Made by a program: the position numbers and the translations under genes. A DNA stretch of 9,517 nt, taken from DTU049 sp033809015. GTDB taxonomy: Bacteria > Bacteroidota > Bacteroidia > Bacteroidales > DTU049. Positions within the stretch are counted from its first letter, which is position 1. Each line of letters opens with the position of its first letter. The notes beneath the pieces are model-generated. The model ran no database searches and was not told the DNA's origin. It saw only the letters and a list, made by a program, of their open reading frames with translations. This document shows positions 1 through 6,265 of this stretch, piece after piece. The stretch is taken from the NCBI GenBank assembly GCA_033809015.1, contig JAPXMM010000098.1, positions 1-9,517 on the forward strand, in the 5' to 3' direction.

Positions 1-1
1 G

Positions 2-691
2 TATGGCTTTAATAATCCATTGAGCTATACTGACCCAACAGGCATGCTAGAAAATATAGATTGGTTTCAAAATACTGAAACAGGTGAAGTGATGTATGTG
101 TCATGGTTAGGAAAAGATGATGCATCTGCTTTAGGAAATGGTTGGGAATGGTTAGGAGAGGATTATATGTTTGGTAGTGCTCCTAATAAAGTGTGCGATG
201 CATTCTATGGTAATAATAATTCTACTCCTTCTAATGTAGAGTCTTTTGGATTCGGAGAAAAATCAAAAGAATTTATGAATAAGATGGGATATAAGCAAGT
301 CCCCAACACTTTATTTATATATGAATTTAGTCAAAATATAATTATTCCAGGAATGCCTGGGACAGGTCAGTCTGCCGAATCAGGATATTCAATGTACATA
401 TTTGAAGGGATAACATATACTAAAAAAGAAAATAATACTTACAGTTTAGGTGAAAGATTGGGATTTGAACCTTATAATAGGGCATTATCATCAGAAATAT
501 ATTCAAGATATAAATTAAATTATGCTAATGATAAACGTTCTGGTTTAAAAAATACCTTAAATAATATTCTGAATATTGGTAATGCAATGGGTAGTGGAAG
601 ATTTAATTGGGTAGATGAAAAAATATATTATGGTTGGACAAATTTAGATTCTAAATATAATTTTTTACAAAAATATAAAGGTAATTTTTAG
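2..691 (+). CDS. C-terminal end of an RHS/YD-repeat protein with an unrecognised polymorphic toxin tip (5' partial)
   Basis: The frame is open from the first bases, so the gene begins upstream; 229 codons are visible. Bases 2-46 encode YGFNNPLSYTDPTGM, the end of the RHS-repeat-associated core, including the PxxxxDPxG motif at which RHS shells are known to release their tip. From base 44 follow ~215 residues that should be the variable effector. It opens with a segment rich in W and G (W-F-Q-N-x-E-T-G-E-V, then G-W-E-W-L-G-E-D-Y), which I recall as a typical spacer after the core in Bacteroidota RHS proteins. The remainder (asparagine-, tyrosine- and glycine-rich, with one cysteine) matches no toxin family I know, and I see no clear HNH, ADP-ribosyltransferase or deaminase motif. 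The stop is one base before the next gene, the normal toxin-immunity arrangement. RHS origin is certain; toxicity is inferred from position. Confidence 0.85.
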   Translation, partial: YGFNNPLSYTDPTGMLENIDWFQNTETGEVMYVSWLGKDDASALGNGWEWLGEDYMFGSAPNKVCDAFYGNNNSTPSNVESFGFGEKSKEFMNKMGYKQVPNTLFIYEFSQNIIIPGMPGTGQSAESGYSMYIFEGITYTKKENNTYSLGERLGFEPYNRALSSEIYSRYKLNYANDKRSGLKNTLNNILNIGNAMGSGRFNWVDEKIYYGWTNLDSKYNFLQKYKGNF

Positions 692-692
692 T

Positions 693-1298
693 ATGAAAGG
701 TGTGAAATTACTATTTACAATAATTCTTATTGAAATAATTCTCAAAAATTGTTCATTAAATGAAAATAATAGGTTAATACCTTATAAAGAAGTTTTAAGA
801 TATGTTACTGATTCTTCTTTATATAATCATTTTCCTAATGAAAAAATAATTAAACAATATTCAGTTTCATATCCATGTCCAGCTGGTAATAGTGCTCTTC
901 AGATAAAAATTTTTATTAAAGAAAATAAAATAAAAAAATACATAGAAGAATTTGAGCAAAAAAAATTAACTAAATTTTCAATAAAAGATTCATGTATAAA
1001 TTATTATCCAGTAGATAAGGATACAATCCCAACAAAATTTTTAGAATGTATAAAATATAATCCACCTTTACCTAATTATATTTTTTGGTTAGATCCAGAT
1101 AATTTAATGTTTGATTATAAAGATATAAAAGACGATTTAACATATTATATAATAGAAACAAAGCTAGGTAAATTTTTACCCGATAGTTTATTGACAAGTT
1201 ATCATCCACTATTTGATTATGTTGAAAATGGATGTTCGAGAGGTTATGCAGTATCTGAAAATGCTGGGTTGATAGTATATTGGCTAATAATATGGTAA
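693..1298 (+). CDS. Probable immunity protein for the RHS toxin tip (lipoprotein-like or membrane-anchored)
   Basis: This 201-residue protein starts with ATG one base after the RHS stop, so the two genes are almost certainly co-transcribed and perhaps translationally coupled. The N-terminus is a basic start (MKGVK), a hydrophobic stretch of ~13 residues, then L-K-N-C-S with Cys20. That resembles a lipoprotein signal, but Asn at -1 departs from the usual lipobox, so an uncleaved anchor is also possible. The rest looks soluble and would face the periplasm. It has further cysteines (near 62, 101, 119 and 181) and ends with G-C-S-R-G-Y-A-V-S, then I-V-Y-W and a terminal tryptophan. Immediate adjacency to an RHS effector is the main evidence for an immunity role. 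I recall similar endings in small proteins next to Bacteroidota RHS genes but cannot verify this. No enzymatic motif is visible. Confidence 0.6.
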   Translation: MKGVKLLFTIILIEIILKNCSLNENNRLIPYKEVLRYVTDSSLYNHFPNEKIIKQYSVSYPCPAGNSALQIKIFIKENKIKKYIEEFEQKKLTKFSIKDSCINYYPVDKDTIPTKFLECIKYNPPLPNYIFWLDPDNLMFDYKDIKDDLTYYIIETKLGKFLPDSLLTSYHPLFDYVENGCSRGYAVSENAGLIVYWLIIW

Positions 1299-1340
1299 AA
1301 AATTATTAATTTTATCAAATGAAAATTACTCTCCAAATAC

Positions 1341-1616
1341 TGCCTTTCGGCAAATTATTCATCTCCCAACGAAACTCTATGTAAGCTCAAAACTCATCCA
1401 TCAGGTTTTGTAAAACCCGCATTGGGAAATGATTTGTCATAAAACAAGCAAGCAGGTTTGGACAAAAGGGTTTACACTGTTTGAGCAAGCTTTAGCTTGC
1501 GAGTTTGTAAACCCCGAGAGGTGATTTGCGTAGTTTTATCAAATCATTTCCCCAGCGGAGACTTTTTTTGCAATTTCTTTTTTTTGGCTGAAAAAGAAAA
1601 GTTTTTATAAGAAATA
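1341..1616. repeat. Multi-armed palindromic intergenic element behind the toxin-immunity pair
   Basis: This stretch is visibly richer in G+C than its surroundings and is built of nested inverted repeats. The outer arms are GGGAAATGATTTG at 1424-1436 and its exact complement at 1540-1552, extended by ATAAAAC (1439-1445) with GTTTTAT (1533-1539) across a 2-nt bulge. The middle arms are GGGTTTACA at 1468-1476 and TGTAAACCC at 1506-1514. The innermost arms are GCAAGC (1485-1490) and GCTTGC (1495-1500). Smaller hairpins lie at 1341-1352 (TGCC-tttc-GGCA), 1404-1417 (GGTTTT-gt-AAAACC) and 1574-1599 (9-bp T/A-rich stem). The block TCATYTCCCMA occurs three times: 1359-1369, inverted at 1422-1432, and 1544-1554. 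Frames are broken by stops, so I see no gene. Likely a dispersed intergenic repeat or a structured transcript end; its function is unknown. Confidence 0.65.
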
Positions 1617-1712
1617 TAATTAGTTTTTTACATTCTCATTAATAAATTTGTTATTAATTAAACGCTTAATTAAAATTAATTTTTTAGTAAAAATCTATTA
1701 TTTACCATTAAA
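1617..1712. other. AT-rich spacer between the palindromic element and rseP
   Basis: No gene is visible. It contains an all-A/T hairpin, TTAATTAA-acgc-TTAATTAA at 1654-1673, followed on the plus strand within a few bases by a run of T (1679-1684). This could act as a weak terminator for plus-strand transcripts arriving from the RHS side, but an A/T-only stem is not strong evidence. I found no convincing GC-rich terminator for the minus-strand operon that ends at 1713. Confidence 0.3.
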
Positions 1713-3041
1713 TTATCTAAATAATCTAATGACATCATTGAGGTTAGCATAGACTACAAGAGCTAAAAGTAATATCAGCCCAATATATTGAGCAGCTATT
1801 AAAAATTTCTCAGATGGTTTGCGACGAGTAATCATTTCTACTAATACAAATAAAATATGTCCTCCATCTAAACCTGGAATAGGAATAATATTCAAAACAG
1901 CTAACATTATCGACAAAAATGCAGTTAAATTCCAAAATGCTAACCAATCCCATTGGCCAGGGAAAATTTTTCCCATTGTTATAAAACCACCTAATCCTTC
2001 ATAACCTTTTACATCTTTTGAGAATATTAATTTTAATTGTTTCACATACGAAGCCAAAACTTCCCAGGTTCTACTAAATCCCTTAGGTATAGATTGCCAA
2101 AAAGAATATTTAAAAGATTGTATTTCAAAAAATTTAGATAAATCTGATACAGGCACTACACCGATAATTCCAGTAGAAGGTACATTTACGTTTAGAGTTA
2201 ATGTATCATTATTTCTCAAAACCCAAAGAGTAACTTCTTGATTTTTATATTTTTGTAATAATGCTTTAATATCTGCAAAATAAGGTATCAAGGAATCTTG
2301 AATACCTATAATATGATCTCCTTTTTGTAAACCAGCCTCCGCTGCTGCACTATTAGTAGCTACAGAATCAATAATAAAAGGGAAACGAGGCAAAAAATAT
2401 AGTACAGGCTCATCTTGTTTTATCAGTTTATTCAAAAAATCTGAAGGTACAGCAATAGATACAGTGGTATCTTCACGTTTTGCGACGATAGTATTTCCTT
2501 TTTCTAAAAGTAAGGTAGGTATAATTTCTGTAAATGAATTAACTGGATGGTCATCAATGGCGATGACTAAATCGCCGTTTTTCAAACCTAATGCCTGAAA
2601 AGTGCTATCAATAGCTAATCCATATTTCAACGAAGAATTTGGTAAATATTGCTCACCTACATTCCATAATATAAAAATATTGATAATTATAGCCAGAATG
2701 ACATTCATAAGGACACCACCGAATAATATTAGAAAACGCTGCCAGGCTTTTTTACTTCTAAATTCCCACGGTTGAGGTTCTTTCTTTAGTTGTTCAGTGT
2801 CCATGCTTTCATCTACCATACCAGCTATCTTAGTATAACCTCCTAATGGTATCCATCCGATGCCGTATTCAGTTCCTTTATAATTAAATTTTAATAAGCT
2901 AAATTTATAATCAAAAAAGATATAAAACTTTTCTACTTTTACTTTAAAAATTTTTGCAAATAAAAAATGTCCAAATTCATGTACTAAGACTAAGATGCTC
3001 AGCGCTAAAAGTAATTGAATGATTTTAATCAAAACTACCAT
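1713..3041 (-). CDS. rseP: RseP-type site-2 intramembrane metalloprotease
   Basis: A 442-residue M50 zinc protease of the inner membrane, which cleaves transmembrane segments of regulators or leftover signal peptides. The first membrane segment carries the zinc-binding HEFGH (His21, Glu22, His25). The last third carries the N-x-x-P-x-x-x-L-D-G-G motif (Asn384, Pro387, Asp392), which gives the third zinc ligand. Two PDZ-like regions lie in the periplasmic part, near 130-190 (A-L-G-L-K-N-G-D) and 220-290 (A-E-A-G-L-Q-K-G-D). Further membrane segments are near 100-125, around the LDGG site and at the C-terminus. The length is normal for the family and all catalytic residues are present. It is the last gene of the operon, starting with ATG 4 bp after the dxr stop. 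In E. coli the target is the anti-sigma factor RseA; the substrate here is unknown. Confidence 0.95.
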   Translation of the reverse strand: MVVLIKIIQLLLALSILVLVHEFGHFLFAKIFKVKVEKFYIFFDYKFSLLKFNYKGTEYGIGWIPLGGYTKIAGMVDESMDTEQLKKEPQPWEFRSKKAWQRFLILFGGVLMNVILAIIINIFILWNVGEQYLPNSSLKYGLAIDSTFQALGLKNGDLVIAIDDHPVNSFTEIIPTLLLEKGNTIVAKREDTTVSIAVPSDFLNKLIKQDEPVLYFLPRFPFIIDSVATNSAAAEAGLQKGDHIIGIQDSLIPYFADIKALLQKYKNQEVTLWVLRNNDTLTLNVNVPSTGIIGVVPVSDLSKFFEIQSFKYSFWQSIPKGFSRTWEVLASYVKQLKLIFSKDVKGYEGLGGFITMGKIFPGQWDWLAFWNLTAFLSIMLAVLNIIPIPGLDGGHILFVLVEMITRRKPSEKFLIAAQYIGLILLLALVVYANLNDVIRLFR

Positions 3042-3045
3042 AAGT

Positions 3046-4212
3046 TTATTTTATTTGTTTTATGATTTCTTTTGTTTTTTGTCTAACTTCTTCATCAATA
3101 TTTATCAATTGTTCTAGATCTGATATAGGAGCAAGATTAACTGTTTCTAATGCTTTCACAATTACTTGATACATCTGATTAAATTTAATTTCTTTATTTA
3201 AAAAAGCTCTCACGGCGACTTCATTAGCAGCATTAAGAGCACAAGGCATTATGCCACCTACTTTCAAAATATCATAGGCTAATTGTAAATGTGGAAAAAG
3301 CTTCAAATTTGGTTTCTCAAAAGTAAGAGAATGTAGCTCAATAAAATCTGGAGTAGCAATATTAGTAGGCAATCTGTAAGGATAAGTAAGAGAATACAAA
3401 ATAGGTATTCTCATATCTGGGATTCCCAACTGTGCTTTTATAGAGCCATCTACAAATGTAACCATCGAATGTATTATAGACTCGGGATGTACAACAACGT
3501 CAATATTTTCTGGGCTAATGCCAAAGAGCCAATGAGCTTCTATCACTTCGAACCCTTTATTCATCATAGTAGCAGAATCAATGGTAATTTTGTCTCCCAT
3601 TTGCCAACTTGGATGAGATAGAGCCTCATCAATAGTTATGAAATCGAAATCTTCTGCATGACGATTTTTAAAAGGACCACCAGAAGCAGTTAAAATAAGT
3701 TTGCTTACAGTATTTAAATTTTCTCCTTGCAAACATTGAAATATTGCAGAGTGTTCACTATCTATAGGCACTATAGAAGCATTACCATCTTTAATAGCTT
3801 TAAATACTAACTCTCCAGCAACGACTAAGGCTTCTTTAGTAGCTAATGCCATTCTTTTACCAGCTTTAGCTGCTCTCAATGTAGGTTGTAACCCGGCAAA
3901 GCCTACCAAAGCTATTACTAGCTCATCTATGTTTTCACTTTCAGCTACGTGATTGATAGATTCAGCACCAGCAAATACTTTAATATCAGTGTCTTTCAAC
4001 GCTTCTTTTAGAGTTAAATATAAAGTTTCATTATTGATAACTACAGTATTAGGATGATATTCTAATGCTTGTTTGATGAGTAGATCTACATTATCATTAG
4101 CAGTTAGTGCTTCTACACTGAATACATCAGGAAACATTCTAATAAGATCTAAAGTTTGTCTACCAATAGAGCCAGTAGAGCCTAATATTGCTATACGTAT
4201 TTTTTCACTCAT
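3046..4212 (-). CDS. dxr: 1-deoxy-D-xylulose 5-phosphate reductoisomerase
   Basis: Cytosolic enzyme that converts DXP plus NADPH to 2-C-methyl-D-erythritol 4-phosphate, the first committed step of the MEP isoprenoid pathway and the target of fosmidomycin. The product is 388 residues, a normal length. Visible signatures are the NADPH-binding GSTGSIG (residues 11-17), the metal site D-S-E-H (Asp151, Glu153), L-T-A-S-G-G-P-F near 175-182, and M-N-K-G-F-E-V-I-E (Asn218, Lys219, Glu222, the third metal ligand), then V-H-P-E-S-I-I-H-S. Nothing is missing. I chose the ATG at 4212 over the in-frame TTG at 4218: the ATG overlaps the TGA of the upstream gene as ATGA, a typical coupled arrangement, and gives the usual short N-terminus before the Rossmann fold. 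The rseP start lies 4 bp past its stop. Confidence 0.97.
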   Translation of the reverse strand: MSEKIRIAILGSTGSIGRQTLDLIRMFPDVFSVEALTANDNVDLLIKQALEYHPNTVVINNETLYLTLKEALKDTDIKVFAGAESINHVAESENIDELVIALVGFAGLQPTLRAAKAGKRMALATKEALVVAGELVFKAIKDGNASIVPIDSEHSAIFQCLQGENLNTVSKLILTASGGPFKNRHAEDFDFITIDEALSHPSWQMGDKITIDSATMMNKGFEVIEAHWLFGISPENIDVVVHPESIIHSMVTFVDGSIKAQLGIPDMRIPILYSLTYPYRLPTNIATPDFIELHSLTFEKPNLKLFPHLQLAYDILKVGGIMPCALNAANEVAVRAFLNKEIKFNQMYQVIVKALETVNLAPISDLEQLINIDEEVRQKTKEIIKQIK

Positions 4213-5000
4213 TGCCAAAAGTTTTCTGGATTTACAGCATCACCATTTAAAAATACTGATATTTCTATAAAAGAACTTGTAGGCTTTGCTACACCTATGA
4301 TTTCATTGGTTTTCACATTGGTACCTATACCTACATTTACTTTGGCTAAATTTTTATATATTGAAATCATATTATTTTTATGTTGTATGATTACTTGCTT
4401 GGCATCAAGGCTAGCAATGTAACTAGTATCTATAACTATTCCCTCGTTCATAGCTTTAATGTTTTCAGAGGCTTTTGTAAGTAACCTGATGGATTTAGGA
4501 GATGGATTTTCATTAAATTTTTTTGTTATTTGAATACTACTCAGCGGTAGAGATAATTTAATTTTATTTAAATTCAAATTTTCGGGATTATAATAAAATG
4601 CTTTTAAAGTTTTATTGTAGTTAGTATCTAATGTAATTAATAGAGTATGCAAATTTTTATAATAAACCTCTCTTTGTTCTAAAACATCAACAAGGCTATC
4701 AGTTTTTTTGGCTAGATTATATGCCATTTCTTTTTCTTTGATATCACCATAGCCAGGTATATATTGCCTGAGAGGTGTATATGCTATTAAAATAGTTGTT
4801 AAGATAATCAATATTAATATAAATAAGGCTAGAAATAATAAAAATTTCAGTCTAGTCAAATAAATAGAAAATATAACCTCTAAATTATTTATTCTTCGTA
4901 AAATCAATAAATAGGGATGTCTAAAATTTCTAAATAATTGTTTCGGTGTAATTTTAATATATTTTTTCACTATTAGATATTGCTTTTTTTTAATTTGCAA
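4209..5000 (-). CDS. Membrane-anchored LytM/M23-like protein lacking the zinc ligands
   Basis: First gene of the operon with dxr and rseP. Numbered from the TTG at 5000 it has 263 residues: a basic N-terminus, one membrane segment near 52-74, a helical stalk of possible coiled-coil character near 88-135, and a C-terminal region near 180-262 that follows the M23 fold. Recognisable pieces are N-E-G-I-V-I, V-I-I-Q-H-K-N-N, Y-K-N-L, V-K-T-N-E-I-I-G-V, then E-I-S-V-F-L-N-G-D-A-V-N-P. The zinc-binding positions are gone: no H-x-x-x-D start, no HxH before the N-G-x-x-V-N-P tail, and Asn in place of the H of the usual Y-x-H-L. It is therefore probably not a peptidase but a scaffold or activator, as known for EnvC and NlpD. 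The start is uncertain: only TTG (5000) and GTG (4970) are available before the membrane segment, and an in-frame stop lies at 5022-5024. Confidence 0.75.
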   Translation of the reverse strand: MQIKKKQYLIVKKYIKITPKQLFRNFRHPYLLILRRINNLEVIFSIYLTRLKFLLFLALFILILIILTTILIAYTPLRQYIPGYGDIKEKEMAYNLAKKTDSLVDVLEQREVYYKNLHTLLITLDTNYNKTLKAFYYNPENLNLNKIKLSLPLSSIQITKKFNENPSPKSIRLLTKASENIKAMNEGIVIDTSYIASLDAKQVIIQHKNNMISIYKNLAKVNVGIGTNVKTNEIIGVAKPTSSFIEISVFLNGDAVNPENFWQ

Positions 5001-5039
5001 ATTTCGTAAAAATAAATTAAATCATAATTATAAAATCTA

Positions 5040-5070
5040 TTTGCTAAATAATAATTTTTTTATAATTTTG
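5040..5070 (+). promoter_or_regulatory. Bacteroidota-type promoter of the tRNA-Arg gene
   Basis: TTTG at 5040-5043 and TAATTTTG at 5063-5070, separated by 19 bp, match the known Bacteroidota -33/-7 consensus (TTTG, then TAnnTTTG) exactly. The tRNA begins 11 bp after the -7 box, leaving room for only a very short leader. This is the best promoter in the window. Confidence 0.8.
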
Positions 5071-5081
5071 CAATACAAAAT

Positions 5082-5155
5082 GGCTCCGTAGCTCAACTGA
5101 ATAGAGCATCTGACTACGGATCAGAAGGTTGTGGGTTTGAGTCCCCCCGGAGTCA
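5082..5155 (+). tRNA. tRNA-Arg (anticodon ACG)
   Basis: A 74-nt cloverleaf. The acceptor stem GGCTCCG/CGGAGTC has one G-T wobble at 2-71. The D stem is GCTC/GAGC, and the anticodon stem TCTGA/TCAGA encloses the loop CTACGGA with anticodon ACG at positions 34-36 (5116-5118), reading CGN arginine codons after A34-to-inosine editing. The variable loop is AGGTT and the discriminator base is A5155. CCA is not encoded and must be added. Two departures from the canonical form are visible. The elbow pair G19-C56 is replaced by A19 (5100) and T56 (5138), still a complementary pair. In the T stem, T50 (5132) faces C64 (5146), a mismatch. The rest of the fold and the perfect promoter argue for a working gene. 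Confidence 0.95.
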
Positions 5156-5163
5156 TTAAACCA

Positions 5164-5206
5164 AAACGGTGATTAATTTGAGTTAAATTTAAATTAATCA
5201 CCGTTT
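5164..5206. terminator. Bidirectional terminator hairpin between tRNA-Arg and yitT
   Basis: A perfect 16-bp inverted repeat: AAACGGTGATTAATTT at 5164-5179 and its complement at 5191-5206, around an 11-nt loop. It starts 8 bp after the tRNA and lies 25 bp beyond the stop of the convergent yitT. Each arm has a small GC core (CGGTG/CACCG) and T-rich sequence follows on both strands, so it can end transcripts from either side. Confidence 0.8.
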
Positions 5207-5231
5207 AATTTATTAAAAAAAACTAAGAAAT

Positions 5232-6128
5232 CTAATTTGTAATCACTGCTTCATCAATACTTTTAAATCCTTGCCCGATAACCTCACTAGCATCTACGAC
5301 TGTCATAAAAGCTTGTGGATCTATTTGTCTAATATAACTTTTTAGCATTTCTACCTCTCTACGATTGACAACGGTCATAATCATTTGTTTGTCATTACCA
5401 GAATATAGACCTTTTATTGGAATCAAATTGCCACTCCTATCTAAATCTAAAAGGATTTTATTTTTTATTTCTTCAGTTTTATCAGATATAATTAAACAAG
5501 CTTTTTCGTAACTTACACCTTCTATGATCATATCTATTACTCTGCCTGTGAGATAAATTATTATCCAAGAATAAAAAGGGATACGCCAATCTTCAAAAGC
5601 TATCAAACCTGCTAAAACAATTATTGAATCAACAATGATTAACAATTGTCCTACTGGAATGCGAGTATATTTATTTAATATCATAGCGATGATATCTGTA
5701 CCACCTGATGTAGCTTTAGATTTAAATATTAATCCAAGCCCAATACCTAATATTATTCCTCCAAAAATAGCTGAAACTAATGGATCATTTTTTAATAATG
5801 GCTCATAACCCCAAGTAAACTCTAATAGTGAAATCCATCCAGACAAAGACAATGAACCAACTATAGTTTTTACACCAAATTTAGCACCTAATATCTTCAT
5901 CCCTATTAATATCAATGGTATGTCTATGCTTAACCCTGTAATACCTAGAGGAAAATTAAATAAATGGTGTAAAATAATTGATATTCCATACACGCCCCCT
6001 GGAGCAAATTTATATGGAGAAATAAACATTATAAATCCTACTGCCATTATAAATGTTCCCAGTAAAATGTAACTATATGCTTTAAACCATTCTTTAGAAA
6101 ATAATTTCTCTTTAGTAACGTATGCCAT
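5232..6128 (-). CDS. YitT-family integral membrane protein with C-terminal DUF2179 domain
   Basis: A 298-residue inner-membrane protein. The first ~205 residues hold about five or six hydrophobic segments and family signatures: the P-Y-K-F-A-P-G-G-V-Y-G-I-S stretch near 38-50 and S-G-G-T-D (141-145) after a glycine-rich helix. The cytosolic C-terminal part (~225-290) fits DUF2179, with G-L-Y-S-G, V-V-N-R-R-E-V and I-D-P-Q-A-F followed by E-V-I-G-x-G-F. The length is normal and nothing is missing. The biochemical role of the family is not settled; a transport function is often assumed. It starts at ATG 6128, is monocistronic, converges on the tRNA gene across a terminator, and diverges from the NagZ fusion across a 137-bp promoter region. 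Confidence 0.92.
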   Translation of the reverse strand: MAYVTKEKLFSKEWFKAYSYILLGTFIMAVGFIMFISPYKFAPGGVYGISIILHHLFNFPLGITGLSIDIPLILIGMKILGAKFGVKTIVGSLSLSGWISLLEFTWGYEPLLKNDPLVSAIFGGIILGIGLGLIFKSKATSGGTDIIAMILNKYTRIPVGQLLIIVDSIIVLAGLIAFEDWRIPFYSWIIIYLTGRVIDMIIEGVSYEKACLIISDKTEEIKNKILLDLDRSGNLIPIKGLYSGNDKQMIMTVVNRREVEMLKSYIRQIDPQAFMTVVDASEVIGQGFKSIDEAVITN

Positions 6129-6145
6129 TTTTTTAAAATTTTTTG

Positions 6146-6174
6146 CAAAATTAATCTTTTAGAGGGAAATCAAA
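6146..6174 (-). promoter_or_regulatory. Probable promoter of the YitT-family gene
   Basis: Read on the minus strand, TAATTTTG (6153-6146) is a perfect TAnnTTTG -7 box. A TTTG lies upstream at 6174-6171 with a 17-bp spacer, slightly shorter than the usual ~19. The predicted transcript would have a leader of only about 10 nt before the ATG at 6128. Confidence 0.5.
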
Positions 6175-6217
6175 AAACTAATAAAAAAATCATTTTTACA
6201 AAATACTAATATTTTTA

Positions 6218-6225
6218 TATATTTG
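6218..6225 (+). promoter_or_regulatory. Probable -7 promoter element of the NagZ fusion gene
   Basis: TATATTTG matches the Bacteroidota -7 consensus TAnnTTTG and lies 40 bp before the ATG at 6266. No good TTTG -33 box is present at the expected distance; only a T-run near 6193-6197 is there, so the call is tentative. Confidence 0.4.
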
Positions 6226-6265
6226 CAAATCAATATTGGACTTGTAAACTACAAAATTGCGACAA

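Noticed and set aside
20..46. Start of the first gene at base 20 (TTG)
   Set aside because: The same frame is open upstream to base 2 and encodes the conserved RHS core end (YGFNNPLSYTDPTG), so the gene begins outside the window.
1299..1712. CRISPR array or a short coding gene in the long gap
   Set aside because: The repeats are inverted and nested rather than evenly spaced direct repeats, and the frames are interrupted by stops on both strands.
1819..2004. Open frame on the plus strand
   Set aside because: It lies antisense within rseP over its conserved LDGG region, has no recognisable product and is a shadow.
4073..4270. Open frame on the plus strand
   Set aside because: It is antisense to the dxr N-terminus and to the end of the LytM-like gene, both well supported.
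5082..5155. tRNA-Arg as an integration (att) site or a tRNA pseudogene
   Set aside because: No second copy of its 3' end is seen in the window and no integrase is nearby. The compensated change and exact promoter argue against a pseudogene.
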